A DNA stretch of 19,373 bases from positions 1-19,373 of the forward strand of contig CAMURX010000008.1 in the NCBI GenBank assembly GCA_947097615.1, in the 5' to 3' direction. Positions within the stretch are counted from its first letter, which is position 1. Each line of letters starts with the position of its first letter. This document shows positions 12,659 to 19,373 of this stretch, piece by piece. The DNA comes from an uncultured Neisseria sp. Lineage in GTDB: Bacteria > Pseudomonadota > Gammaproteobacteria > Burkholderiales > Neisseriaceae. Below the pieces are notes generated by a model that searched no databases, was not told the origin of the DNA, and worked only from the letters and a program-made list of their open reading frames with translations. The position numbers and the translations under genes were made by a program.

Positions 12659-15070
12659 TCACCGCCCGGCTCTCGCCCCGCTCTGCCCGCTTTGCTGATA
12701 CAGCAGCTCCTGCGGCACGTCGTACAAGCCGCGCTGCAATGCTTTCACCGCGTTTTGATACTGCCCCATGCCGCCAAAAAGCCGGATGATTTTTTTCGGC
12801 GTGCCGATGTCGCTGAAGGGGGCGATGTTGAGCACCGATGTTTCTTCAAGCCGAATGCCTTCGTTCATGTATTTGTCTAACAGCGCGCTGAGCACTTGGC
12901 GGCACTCTGCGCTGTATGCCTGCAAAAAGCCGTCTTTTTGCAAACGGCGGGCGCGTTCGGCGCGGGTCATGGGCGCGCGGTTGTAGGCAAGGTGCAAAAT
13001 CAGGTCGAACGGGTCCAAATCGGCGGCGTTGCCGTGGGCTTCCTGCAGCACTTCCAGCGGCAGGCCCTGTTCTTCCAGCGCGTCGAGTACGGCTTGTTTT
13101 TTGTCGGCGCCGTTCCACGCCTGCAAAAAGGTATCGAGCGTGGCGTATTGGTTCAGGATATTGCGTTTGCTGTAATCGGTCAGGCTTTCGGTAATCAAAT
13201 CGCCGTTTTCGTCCAAGATTTGCACCTGTTCGCTTAACACGCGGATTTCTACGCCGCGCACGCGGATTTTTTTCTTCACTTCGCCGTCAACGGGCGGGAC
13301 AAAGCCGCCGCCGTTTTCAGGCTGCCCGCTGCCGTCTGAATTATCCGTATCAGACGGCGTATCGGGGTTTTCAGGCTGCCCTTCGCCGTTGTCCGTTCCG
13401 TTGTCGTCGATGATGGACACGGGTTCGCCGTCAAAATCGGGGTCGGCAAACAGGTTGGTTACATTGCGAAAATCCATAATGGTGAAAAACTGCTTGCCGT
13501 AGGCGTCGTTGATGCGCGTGCCGCGGCCGATGATTTGCTTGAACTCGGTCATGGATTTGATTTCGTTATCGAGCACAATCAGCTTGCAGGTTTTGCAGTC
13601 CACGCCCGTGGTCATCAGCTTGGATGTGGTAACGATGGCGGGGTATTTTTCGTTGGGGTCGATAAAATTATCCAGCTGGGCTTTGCCTTCGGCGTTGTCG
13701 CCCGTAATACGCATAATGTATCTGTGGTTTGCCGCCACCCGTTCGCTGTTTTCCTTGATTAGGGCTTGGCGCATGCGCTCGGCGTGGTCGATGTCCACGC
13801 AAAAGACGATGGTTTTGGCAAAGGGGTCGTTGTCGTTCAGCCATTGGGTTACGCGGCGGGCGACGGCTGTCGTGCGCTCGTCGATAATCAGATGTTTTTC
13901 AAACTCTTCGCGTGCAAAAACCTTGTCTTCAATCAAATCGCCGTCGGTATCGGTTTTGCCCTTGGGCGGCCGCCAGCCGAGCAAGTCCTTGTCCAGCCCC
14001 ACGCGGATAACCTTATACGGCGCAAGAAAACCGTCTTCGATGCCCTGTTTTAAAGAATAGGTGTAAACCGGCTCGCCGAAATAGCCGATATTGCTCACTT
14101 CCGTGCTTTCTTTGGGCGTGGCGGTCAAGCCCAAATGGGTGGCAGAGCTGAAATAATCCAACACCCGCCGCCACAGCGATTCTTCGCGCGCGCTGCCGCG
14201 ATGGCATTCGTCCACCACAATCAAATCAAAAAACTCGGGTTTAAACTGGCGAAACGGCTCGCGTCCTTCATCGCCCGCCAGCTGCTGATACAGGCTCATA
14301 TAGATTTCATACGAGCTGTCGAGCGTTTTGTTTTCCACTTTGGTGATGACTTTTTCAAAGGGGCGAAAATCGTTTTGAATGGTTTGGTCGATCAAAATAT
14401 TGCGGTCGGCGAGATACAGCACGCGTTTTTTCAGCCCGCTTTTCATCAGCCGCCAGATGATTTGAAACGCGGTATAGGTTTTGCCCGTGCCCGTTGCCAT
14501 TACCAAAAGCACGCGGTTTTGCCCGCCGCTTATCGCTTTTATTGTGCGGTCGATGGCGATGCGCTGGTAATAGCGCGGGGCAATGGGTTTGTTGCCGTCA
14601 AAATGGTAGTCGGACAAGAGTGCGCTTTCTTGGCCGTCTGAAAGACTGCTTTCGCCGCAAAACCTTGCCCACAGCTCGTCATAGCGCGGAAATTCGTTTA
14701 AAGCCAGCTCGCGGATTTTGCCCGTCAGGCGGTCGTGTTCCAAAAAGCCCCTGCCGTTGGAGGTGTACACAAAAGGAATATCCAGAATTTCGGCGTATTC
14801 CAAAGCCTGCTGCATCCCGTCGCCCAAGGGTTTGTCGCTGCGTTTGGCTTCCACAATCGCCAGCGGCGTGCGCCCGTTGGGGGCGGTGAGGATATAGTCC
14901 GCCTTTTTCTGCCTGCCGCGACGGGCGGTTTTGCCGTGCACCGACACTTTGCCGGCGGTGAACAGATATTCCATAAAAATCTGATGTTTCGCCCAGCCCG
15001 CCGCTTCAATCGCGGGGGTGATGCGGCGCAGTTTGACATCTTCTTCGGTGGGCTGCGGGGCTTGGCTCAT
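12659..15070 (-). CDS. hsdR: Type I restriction endonuclease subunit R (EcoEI-like)
   Basis: This 803-residue protein translocates and cuts DNA within the HsdR2M2S complex. The N-terminal nuclease domain has KADYI (Asp58) and VEAK (Glu74, Lys76), a PD-(D/E)xK site. The SF2 helicase motor follows: Walker A ATGTGKT at 192-198, DECH at 287-290, TATP at 316-319, and a late GRGTR motif VI. The C-terminal part resembles the EcoEI (type IB) R subunit, and the length fits that group. Between motor and C-terminal domain lies an acidic linker (SDTDNSDGSGQPENGGG) whose DNA is packed with DUS-like sequences. I placed the start at the ATG at 15068-15070, with AGGAG six bases upstream; the frame runs further back into hsdS. 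It follows hsdS by 28 nt and is the last gene of the operon. Confidence 0.93.
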   Translation of the reverse strand: MSQAPQPTEEDVKLRRITPAIEAAGWAKHQIFMEYLFTAGKVSVHGKTARRGRQKKADYILTAPNGRTPLAIVEAKRSDKPLGDGMQQALEYAEILDIPFVYTSNGRGFLEHDRLTGKIRELALNEFPRYDELWARFCGESSLSDGQESALLSDYHFDGNKPIAPRYYQRIAIDRTIKAISGGQNRVLLVMATGTGKTYTAFQIIWRLMKSGLKKRVLYLADRNILIDQTIQNDFRPFEKVITKVENKTLDSSYEIYMSLYQQLAGDEGREPFRQFKPEFFDLIVVDECHRGSAREESLWRRVLDYFSSATHLGLTATPKESTEVSNIGYFGEPVYTYSLKQGIEDGFLAPYKVIRVGLDKDLLGWRPPKGKTDTDGDLIEDKVFAREEFEKHLIIDERTTAVARRVTQWLNDNDPFAKTIVFCVDIDHAERMRQALIKENSERVAANHRYIMRITGDNAEGKAQLDNFIDPNEKYPAIVTTSKLMTTGVDCKTCKLIVLDNEIKSMTEFKQIIGRGTRINDAYGKQFFTIMDFRNVTNLFADPDFDGEPVSIIDDNGTDNGEGQPENPDTPSDTDNSDGSGQPENGGGFVPPVDGEVKKKIRVRGVEIRVLSEQVQILDENGDLITESLTDYSKRNILNQYATLDTFLQAWNGADKKQAVLDALEEQGLPLEVLQEAHGNAADLDPFDLILHLAYNRAPMTRAERARRLQKDGFLQAYSAECRQVLSALLDKYMNEGIRLEETSVLNIAPFSDIGTPKKIIRLFGGMGQYQNAVKALQRGLYDVPQELLYQQSGQSGARAGR

Positions 15071-15098
15071 GGGCTTCTCCTGTTTTGGGGCGTTGGGT

Positions 15099-16490
15099 TT
15101 AGGCGTTTTCCAGCGCGTCGATTTCGGCAAGCAGTGCGGACAGTTTTTCCACGATTGCTTGTTGTTCGGCAAGGGGGGGGAGGGGGATTAAAAGGTTCTT
15201 TGCGTCATTTGTCCCTAATCGTGGCATATCCATTCCGTATGTAAGCTGGTTAACGCTTGAAAGCATAAAGGGGCTGGTCATGCAAAACATAAGATATTGC
15301 GGATTGATTTTCCCAAAACCATTAAATGGGATAATTTCCGTACTGCAAAAACCGCTTTCATCAGCAACCACAACCTTTTTCAAATAAGGTCTGAGTTTGC
15401 CGTAAAGCACATCGCCCGCCACAAAACTGTTTTTTGAACTTTTCGGCGTTCGCTCCCTGTTTTTATCCAATAGGCGATAAGTTTCTTTTTCAATATCTTC
15501 CATCTCAACAATCAGCGAGCCTGCGGGAATTTTTTCAGACGGCGTTTGTTTGCCGATACCGTAATCGGTAACGTCCCCCAACCTAACCCAAACCCAATTC
15601 TCAGGAATATCAAACGGCACTTCGTCCGCCGTAACGGGGGCGGGGGCTTTGGTTTTTTTCAGGCTGCCTTTTGCCTGCAAAGCCTGTTTTTCGTTTTGGA
15701 TTTGCAAAATCAGGTCGCGGGCGTGCTCTTGCGAGCGTTCATTCAAATCCCCCCTAACCGCAGCGGCAAGCACGGACGCGCGCAGCGTTTGCGGATAGGC
15801 TTTTTGCAGCGATGCGAGCGACTGTTCTTCGGCTTTCAGGCGGTCGATTTCGGCAAGCAGGCGGGTGAGTTTTTCCACTATGGCTTGTTGTTCGGCAAGG
15901 GGGGGAAGGGGGATTAACGTAGTAGAAATTTTTTCTACCGACAAACCAGGCTGGGCGGTTGATGTCGCATATTGATTTAAATTCAAAGCGGTTAAGAAAT
16001 AGCCCGCCCATATCGGGTCGCAATCGGCAAAAGTTTGAACCACAACGGCGTGTTCGGTTGCATAAAATTTGCCTTTTGCCATGTTGATGTTGCCGCATAA
16101 CGCACCTTGTCGCCCGATTAAAGGGAAATGACCTTCGCGGTTAAAGGATTTTGTATAGCCCCTGATGCCGTTTCCGCCAAAGCACGGATATTCGCCCTTT
16201 TCTAAAATTTCATTTGCCTTGATGTTTTTGCCCGCCTGCATAAAAAAAGCGTCCCCCAACCTAACCCAAACCCAATTCTCGGGAATCTCAAACGGCACTT
16301 CGTCCGCCGTAACGGGGGCGGGGGCTTTGGTTTTTTTCAGGCTGCCTTTTGCCTGCAAAGCCTGTTTTTCGTTTTGGATGCGCAAAAGCAGGTCGCGGGC
16401 GTTTTCAGACGACCTTTCAGTAAGTTCGCCCTTTATCGCGGCCTGTAAGACGGCGGCGCGCAGGGAATCGGCAAGCTGCGGGGTGTTCAT
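15099..16490 (-). CDS. hsdS: Type I restriction-modification specificity subunit
   Basis: This 463-residue protein recognises the split DNA target for the HsdM methylase and HsdR nuclease. It has two target-recognition halves. Each begins VPF-(E/D)-IPENWVWVRLGD (residues 65 and 291) and ends LIPLPPLAEQQAIVEKL (about 192 and 433), followed by conserved spacer helices. The two halves share a 152-bp DNA direct repeat. Homopolymer C tracts sit at the PLPPL motifs: C7 at 15899-15905 and C8 at 15173-15180. Both are in frame here, so the gene is intact. The ATG at 16488-16490 abuts the hsdM stop (TAAATG), so translation is probably coupled. The recognition domains are more A+T-rich than the repeats. 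The target sequence cannot be read from the protein. Confidence 0.93.
   Translation of the reverse strand: MNTPQLADSLRAAVLQAAIKGELTERSSENARDLLLRIQNEKQALQAKGSLKKTKAPAPVTADEVPFEIPENWVWVRLGDAFFMQAGKNIKANEILEKGEYPCFGGNGIRGYTKSFNREGHFPLIGRQGALCGNINMAKGKFYATEHAVVVQTFADCDPIWAGYFLTALNLNQYATSTAQPGLSVEKISTTLIPLPPLAEQQAIVEKLTRLLAEIDRLKAEEQSLASLQKAYPQTLRASVLAAAVRGDLNERSQEHARDLILQIQNEKQALQAKGSLKKTKAPAPVTADEVPFDIPENWVWVRLGDVTDYGIGKQTPSEKIPAGSLIVEMEDIEKETYRLLDKNRERTPKSSKNSFVAGDVLYGKLRPYLKKVVVADESGFCSTEIIPFNGFGKINPQYLMFCMTSPFMLSSVNQLTYGMDMPRLGTNDAKNLLIPLPPLAEQQAIVEKLSALLAEIDALENA
15572..15723 (-). repeat. hsdS internal direct repeat, second half (152 bp)
   Basis: This matches 16250-16401 with five mismatches by my reading and the same orientation, offset 678 bp (226 codons). 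It encodes the central conserved segment QNEKQALQAKGSLKKTKAP to WVRLGD and contains an exact Kingella-type DUS (15658-15669). Confidence 0.9.
16250..16401 (-). repeat. hsdS internal direct repeat, first half (152 bp)
   Basis: This is the partner of the copy at 15572-15723, in frame with it. Recombination between the two would remove one recognition half exactly (226 codons) and leave an open frame. It includes the DUS at 16336-16347. Confidence 0.9.
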
Positions 16491-17993
16491 TTATTCGCTC
16501 TCCGTTTCAGACGGCATGCCGATTAGGGCGCGGATGTTGGCAAGGGTCACGCCGATTTGCGTTTCTAATGCCCGATAGCCTGCTTCGTATTGGCGAAAGG
16601 CTTCGTCAAGGCTTAGCACTTTGGTTTCGTCGTTGGCATAGCCGCATAAATCGAGATTGACGCCGCCTGCCAAAATTTCTGCTTTGTCAAAGGCGCGGGC
16701 TTTAAAGCTGCCTTCTTGTTCATCGGCGATTTCTGTCCGTTTGGCCCACCAGCTTAGGCAGCCTGAAAGGTGTTCGGGCAAAAACGGGCGGGTTTTGGAA
16801 AAGGCGTTCCAGCCGTTGGGAATATCGACGCGGTAAAACCAGAGTTTTTCAGACGGCCGCTGCCCGTTTTCGGGTTTGTTGAAAAACAGGATATTGGTGG
16901 TAATGCTGGTGTAGGGGGCAAATACGCCGCTGGGCAGGCGCACGATGGTGTGCAAATCAAAATCGGTGAGTAGGCGGGTTTTGAGCGCGGTTTTGGCGGT
17001 GTCGTTGCCGAAGAGGAAGCCGTCGGGAATGATGATGGCGGCGCGTCCGCCTGCTTTGAGGCGGTAGAGGGCGAGGGCGATAAAGAGGTCGGCGGTTTCG
17101 CTGGAACGCAGTTCGGCGGGGAAGTTTTGCTTAATCAGTTCGAGCTCTTTGCCGCCGTAGGGCGGGTTCATCAGGATGATGTCGTGCAAATCCTGCGGCT
17201 GCACGTCGCGCACGTTTTGTTCCAGGGCGTTGCCGTGACGGATTTGCGGGCTGTCGATGTCGTGCAAAATCAGGTTGGTGATGCCCAAAAGGTGGGGCAG
17301 CGGTTTTTTTTCGATGCCGTACAGGCTTTGGTTCAGCGTTTCGCGGTCTTGCGGGGTTTTCACCTGCGGCTCGAGCGCGTTTAGGGCGGAAACGAGAAAG
17401 CCGCCGGTGCCTGCGGCAAAATCAGCCACGGTTTCGCCGAGTTTGGGCGCAATCACTTGAACCATAAAATCGGTTACGGCACGCGGGGTGTAAAACTCGC
17501 CGGCGTTGCCCGCGCTTTGCAGGCTTTTTAGGATGGTTTCATAAATCTCGCCAAAGGCGTGGCGCTCTTTGGTGTCGTCGAAGTCGATTTCGTCGATGGC
17601 GTTGATGAGCTGACGAAGGAGTACGCCGTTTTTCATAAAGTTTTTGGCGTCAAGAAATATATCGCGCACGATGCGCTGCTTTAAGGGGGTGTGTTCGCTG
17701 ACGCGCAGGTTTTTGAGCGCGGGAAAGAGCTCGCGGTCGATAAAATCCAGCAGGGCTTCGCCGGTGAGCGCGTTGCCGTCTTTGTTATCCGTTGCCCAGT
17801 TTTGCCACTGGAAACGCGGCTCGATGATGGATTGGTAGGCGGGATCGACAATCGCCCAGTTTTCTTCTTTGTTGCCGTAGATTTTTAGGAACAAGAGCCA
17901 GGTGAGCTGTTCGATGCGCTGGGCGTCGCCGTTGATGCCGGCGTCGGAGCGCATGATGTCTTGGATGGATTTGGTGAAGGTGGTCATGGACAT
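16491..17993 (-). CDS. hsdM: Type I restriction-modification DNA adenine methyltransferase subunit
   Basis: This 500-residue protein transfers a methyl group from S-adenosylmethionine to N6 of adenine at the target chosen by HsdS. An N-terminal helical HsdM domain (about 1-140) is followed by GEFYTPRAV (165-173), the SAM-binding motif I DFAAGTGGF (191-199), and the catalytic motif IV NPPYGG (276-281). These are the hallmarks of gamma-class N6-adenine enzymes. Two ATGs six bases apart (17991 and 17985) can start it; I used the first, with AAGGCA upstream. An A9 tract lies directly before that site. The last residues MPSE are encoded by an exact AT-dialect DUS (16506-16517, minus). It is the first gene of the hsdM-hsdS-hsdR operon, with its stop touching the hsdS start. 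Confidence 0.95.
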   Translation of the reverse strand: MSMTTFTKSIQDIMRSDAGINGDAQRIEQLTWLLFLKIYGNKEENWAIVDPAYQSIIEPRFQWQNWATDNKDGNALTGEALLDFIDRELFPALKNLRVSEHTPLKQRIVRDIFLDAKNFMKNGVLLRQLINAIDEIDFDDTKERHAFGEIYETILKSLQSAGNAGEFYTPRAVTDFMVQVIAPKLGETVADFAAGTGGFLVSALNALEPQVKTPQDRETLNQSLYGIEKKPLPHLLGITNLILHDIDSPQIRHGNALEQNVRDVQPQDLHDIILMNPPYGGKELELIKQNFPAELRSSETADLFIALALYRLKAGGRAAIIIPDGFLFGNDTAKTALKTRLLTDFDLHTIVRLPSGVFAPYTSITTNILFFNKPENGQRPSEKLWFYRVDIPNGWNAFSKTRPFLPEHLSGCLSWWAKRTEIADEQEGSFKARAFDKAEILAGGVNLDLCGYANDETKVLSLDEAFRQYEAGYRALETQIGVTLANIRALIGMPSETESE

Positions 17994-18003
17994 GGGGAAT
18001 GCC

Positions 18004-18106
18004 TTTTTTTTTGGGGGTGTTGGTTGGGGCGGGTGTCGGGCATAAATGCCCGACCTACGGCGGCGGGGTTTTAACTTCGTTGAAGCCTGCGGCTTTCAGG
18101 CTGCCT
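18004..18106. repeat. Intergenic repeats between hsdM and mnmG
   Basis: The 121-bp gap holds a T9G5 tract (18004-18017), a perfect hairpin with arms GTCGGGCAT (18035-18043) and ATGCCCGAC (18046-18054), and a Kingella-type DUS (18095-18106, minus). The short sequence ACTTCGTTGAAGC at about 18074 also occurs at about 2351 in front of another DUS. The hairpin probably ends mnmG transcription, while an hsdM promoter must lie here or upstream. No clear promoter is seen. Confidence 0.6.
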
Positions 18107-18114
18107 TTTATCGT

Positions 18115-19373
18115 TTACTTCGCATCCCTAAACCCGCGCTTCAAATGCACCATCAGCAGCGCGACGGCGGCGGGCGTTACCCCTGAAATGCGCGATGCCT
18201 GCCCCAGCGTTTCGGGCTGGTGCTGGTTGAGTTTCTGCTGCACTTCGGCGGATAAGCCTTTGACTTTGGCGTAGTCCATGTTTTCAGGCAGCCTGAAAGT
18301 CTCTAAATCCCTGCGGCTGTTGATTTCTTCCTGCTGGCGGTCGATGTAGCCCTGGTATTTGACTTGGATTTCCACCTGTTCCACCACGTTTTCAGGCAGC
18401 GTGGCGGGCGGCCCTGCGTCGGGCAGGGTCATCAGGGTGGCGTAGTCGAGATTGGGGCGGCGCAACAGGTCGTGCAGGTTGGCTTCGCGGCTTAATTTTT
18501 GCCCGAACACGCGCATTTGTTCGGCTTCGGGCAGCTTTTGCGGCGTGTACCAAGTGGTTTTGAGCCGTTGGATTTCGCGCTCGACGGCGTCGCGTTTTTC
18601 GTTGAACGCGCGCCATTGGGCTTCGCCGATTAGGCCGATTTTGTAACCGTCTTCGGTTAAGCGCATATCGGCGTTGTCTTCGCGCAGCTGCAGGCGGTAT
18701 TCGGCGCGGCTGGTGAACATGCGGTAGGGCTCGTTCACGCCTTTGGTAATCAAATCATCGACTAATACGCCCAGATACGCCTGTTCGCGGCGCAGAATCA
18801 GCGGCGCTTGTTCGCGCACATACTGCACGGCGTTTGCGCCTGCCAATAAGCCTTGCGCGGCGGCTTCTTCGTAGCCCGTTGTGCCGTTGATTTGCCCAGC
18901 GAAAAACAGGCCGCCGATGGTTTTGGTTTCCAAGCTGGCTTTGAGGTTGCGCGGATCGAAGTAGTCGTATTCGATGGCGTAACCGGGGCGCAGGATGTGG
19001 GCGTTTTCCAAGCCTTTCATCGAGCGCACAAGGGCGAGTTGAATATCAAACGGCAAGCTGGTGGAGATGCCGTTGGGGTAGTATTCGTGGGTAGTCAGGC
19101 CTTCGGGCTCTAGGAAAATCTGGTGGCTGTCTTTGTCGGCGAAGCGGTTGATTTTGTCTTCGATAGACGGGCAGTAGCGCGGGCCGACGCCTTCGATTTT
19201 GCCGGTAAACATCGGGCTGCGGTCGAAGCCGGTGCGGATAATTTCGTGTGTTTTCAAGTTGGTGTGGGTAATCCAGCACGACACTTGGCGCGGGTGCAGC
19301 GCCGCGTTGCCACGCACGGACATCACGGGTATCGGCGTATCGCCCGGCTGCTCTTCCAACACGGAAAAATCAA
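18115..19373 (-). CDS. mnmG: tRNA uridine-5-carboxymethylaminomethyl modification enzyme MnmG (partial, 5' end outside)
   Basis: MnmG, with MnmE, uses FAD, a folate and glycine or ammonium to modify the wobble uridine of tRNAs that read two-codon boxes. The window holds the C-terminal 418 or so residues of a protein normally about 630 long. It opens [20 protein letters not shown], then shows [25 protein letters not shown], the FAD-binding [28 protein letters not shown], and [20 protein letters not shown]. The tRNA-binding C-terminal domain ends [26 protein letters not shown]. The frame is open to the right edge, so the start lies outside. A Kingella-type DUS lies within it (18286-18297), unlike genes left of 11.8 kb. 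Its last codons are duplicated at 12591 and 11799. Confidence 0.97.
   Translation of the reverse strand, partial: DFSVLEEQPGDTPIPVMSVRGNAALHPRQVSCWITHTNLKTHEIIRTGFDRSPMFTGKIEGVGPRYCPSIEDKINRFADKDSHQIFLEPEGLTTHEYYPNGISTSLPFDIQLALVRSMKGLENAHILRPGYAIEYDYFDPRNLKASLETKTIGGLFFAGQINGTTGYEEAAAQGLLAGANAVQYVREQAPLILRREQAYLGVLVDDLITKGVNEPYRMFTSRAEYRLQLREDNADMRLTEDGYKIGLIGEAQWRAFNEKRDAVEREIQRLKTTWYTPQKLPEAEQMRVFGQKLSREANLHDLLRRPNLDYATLMTLPDAGPPATLPENVVEQVEIQVKYQGYIDRQQEEINSRRDLETFRLPENMDYAKVKGLSAEVQQKLNQHQPETLGQASRISGVTPAAVALLMVHLKRGFRDAK

Noticed and set aside
15071..15172. Longer N-terminus for HsdR, starting inside hsdS
   Set aside because: The extension is Pro/Lys/Cys-rich, overlaps hsdS and has no family likeness; the ATG at 15068-15070 has AGGAG at the right distance.
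15099..16490. Frameshifted or split hsdS
   Set aside because: Both C tracts are in frame and the ORF is continuous over 463 codons with both conserved regions, so the gene is intact in this sequence.
11799..18153. Prophage or integrase-driven genomic island
   Set aside because: There is no integrase, transposase, tRNA gene or phage gene in the window; the repeats are short coding ends. Exchange by transformation fits better.

Overview
The window comes from a high-GC member of Neisseriaceae, almost certainly genus Neisseria. I count 30 exact copies (16 on the + strand, 14 on the - strand) of the 12-mer AGGCCGTCTGAA, the AG dialect of the neisserial DNA uptake sequence (DUS), between positions 136 and 11791. 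Many are inverted pairs acting as transcription terminators. High GC together with the AG dialect suggests a species of the N. bacilliformis / N. elongata type rather than the meningococcus/gonococcus group; this species guess is inference.

Left part (1 to about 11.8 kb), ordinary chromosome: the 3' end of an aminotransferase gene; a DUF533/TerB-like membrane-associated protein; two leftward hypothetical ORFs in one frame, separated by two TAA codons in a hexanucleotide repeat; a leftward cluster gst-yciA-aroQ; a rightward GT39/ArnT-like membrane glycosyltransferase; a 270-bp gap with an inverted-repeat element; a small lipoprotein with a ricin-type lectin domain; pdxA (vitamin B6 synthesis); a TonB-dependent siderophore receptor; and a DASS-family dicarboxylate transporter behind a clear promoter/operator.

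Right part (about 11.8 to 18.1 kb), a probable transferred module downstream of mnmG: all genes run leftward. It holds a possible orphan immunity protein (Imm11/DUF1629-like) and a complete type I restriction-modification system, hsdM-hsdS-hsdR. The dominant uptake sequence changes sharply here: no exact AGGCCGTCTGAA is seen right of 11791, while seven exact copies of AGGCAGCCTGAA (Kingella-type dialect) appear, plus single copies of the AT and N. mucosa-type dialects. The coding 3' end of mnmG (peptide HLKRGF-D-A) is found three times: at mnmG itself (18115), between hsdR and the immunity-like gene (12591), and at the left boundary (11799). This pattern fits stepwise exchange of gene cassettes by natural transformation at the mnmG 3' end, without integrase or tRNA. 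A 68-bp Correia-like mini-element lies at the left edge.

The hsdS gene has two 152-bp near-identical direct repeats and C7/C8 tracts at the ends of its two target-recognition halves. It is therefore a candidate for phase-variable or recombination-driven change of DNA methylation specificity. The window ends inside mnmG (tRNA wobble uridine modification).
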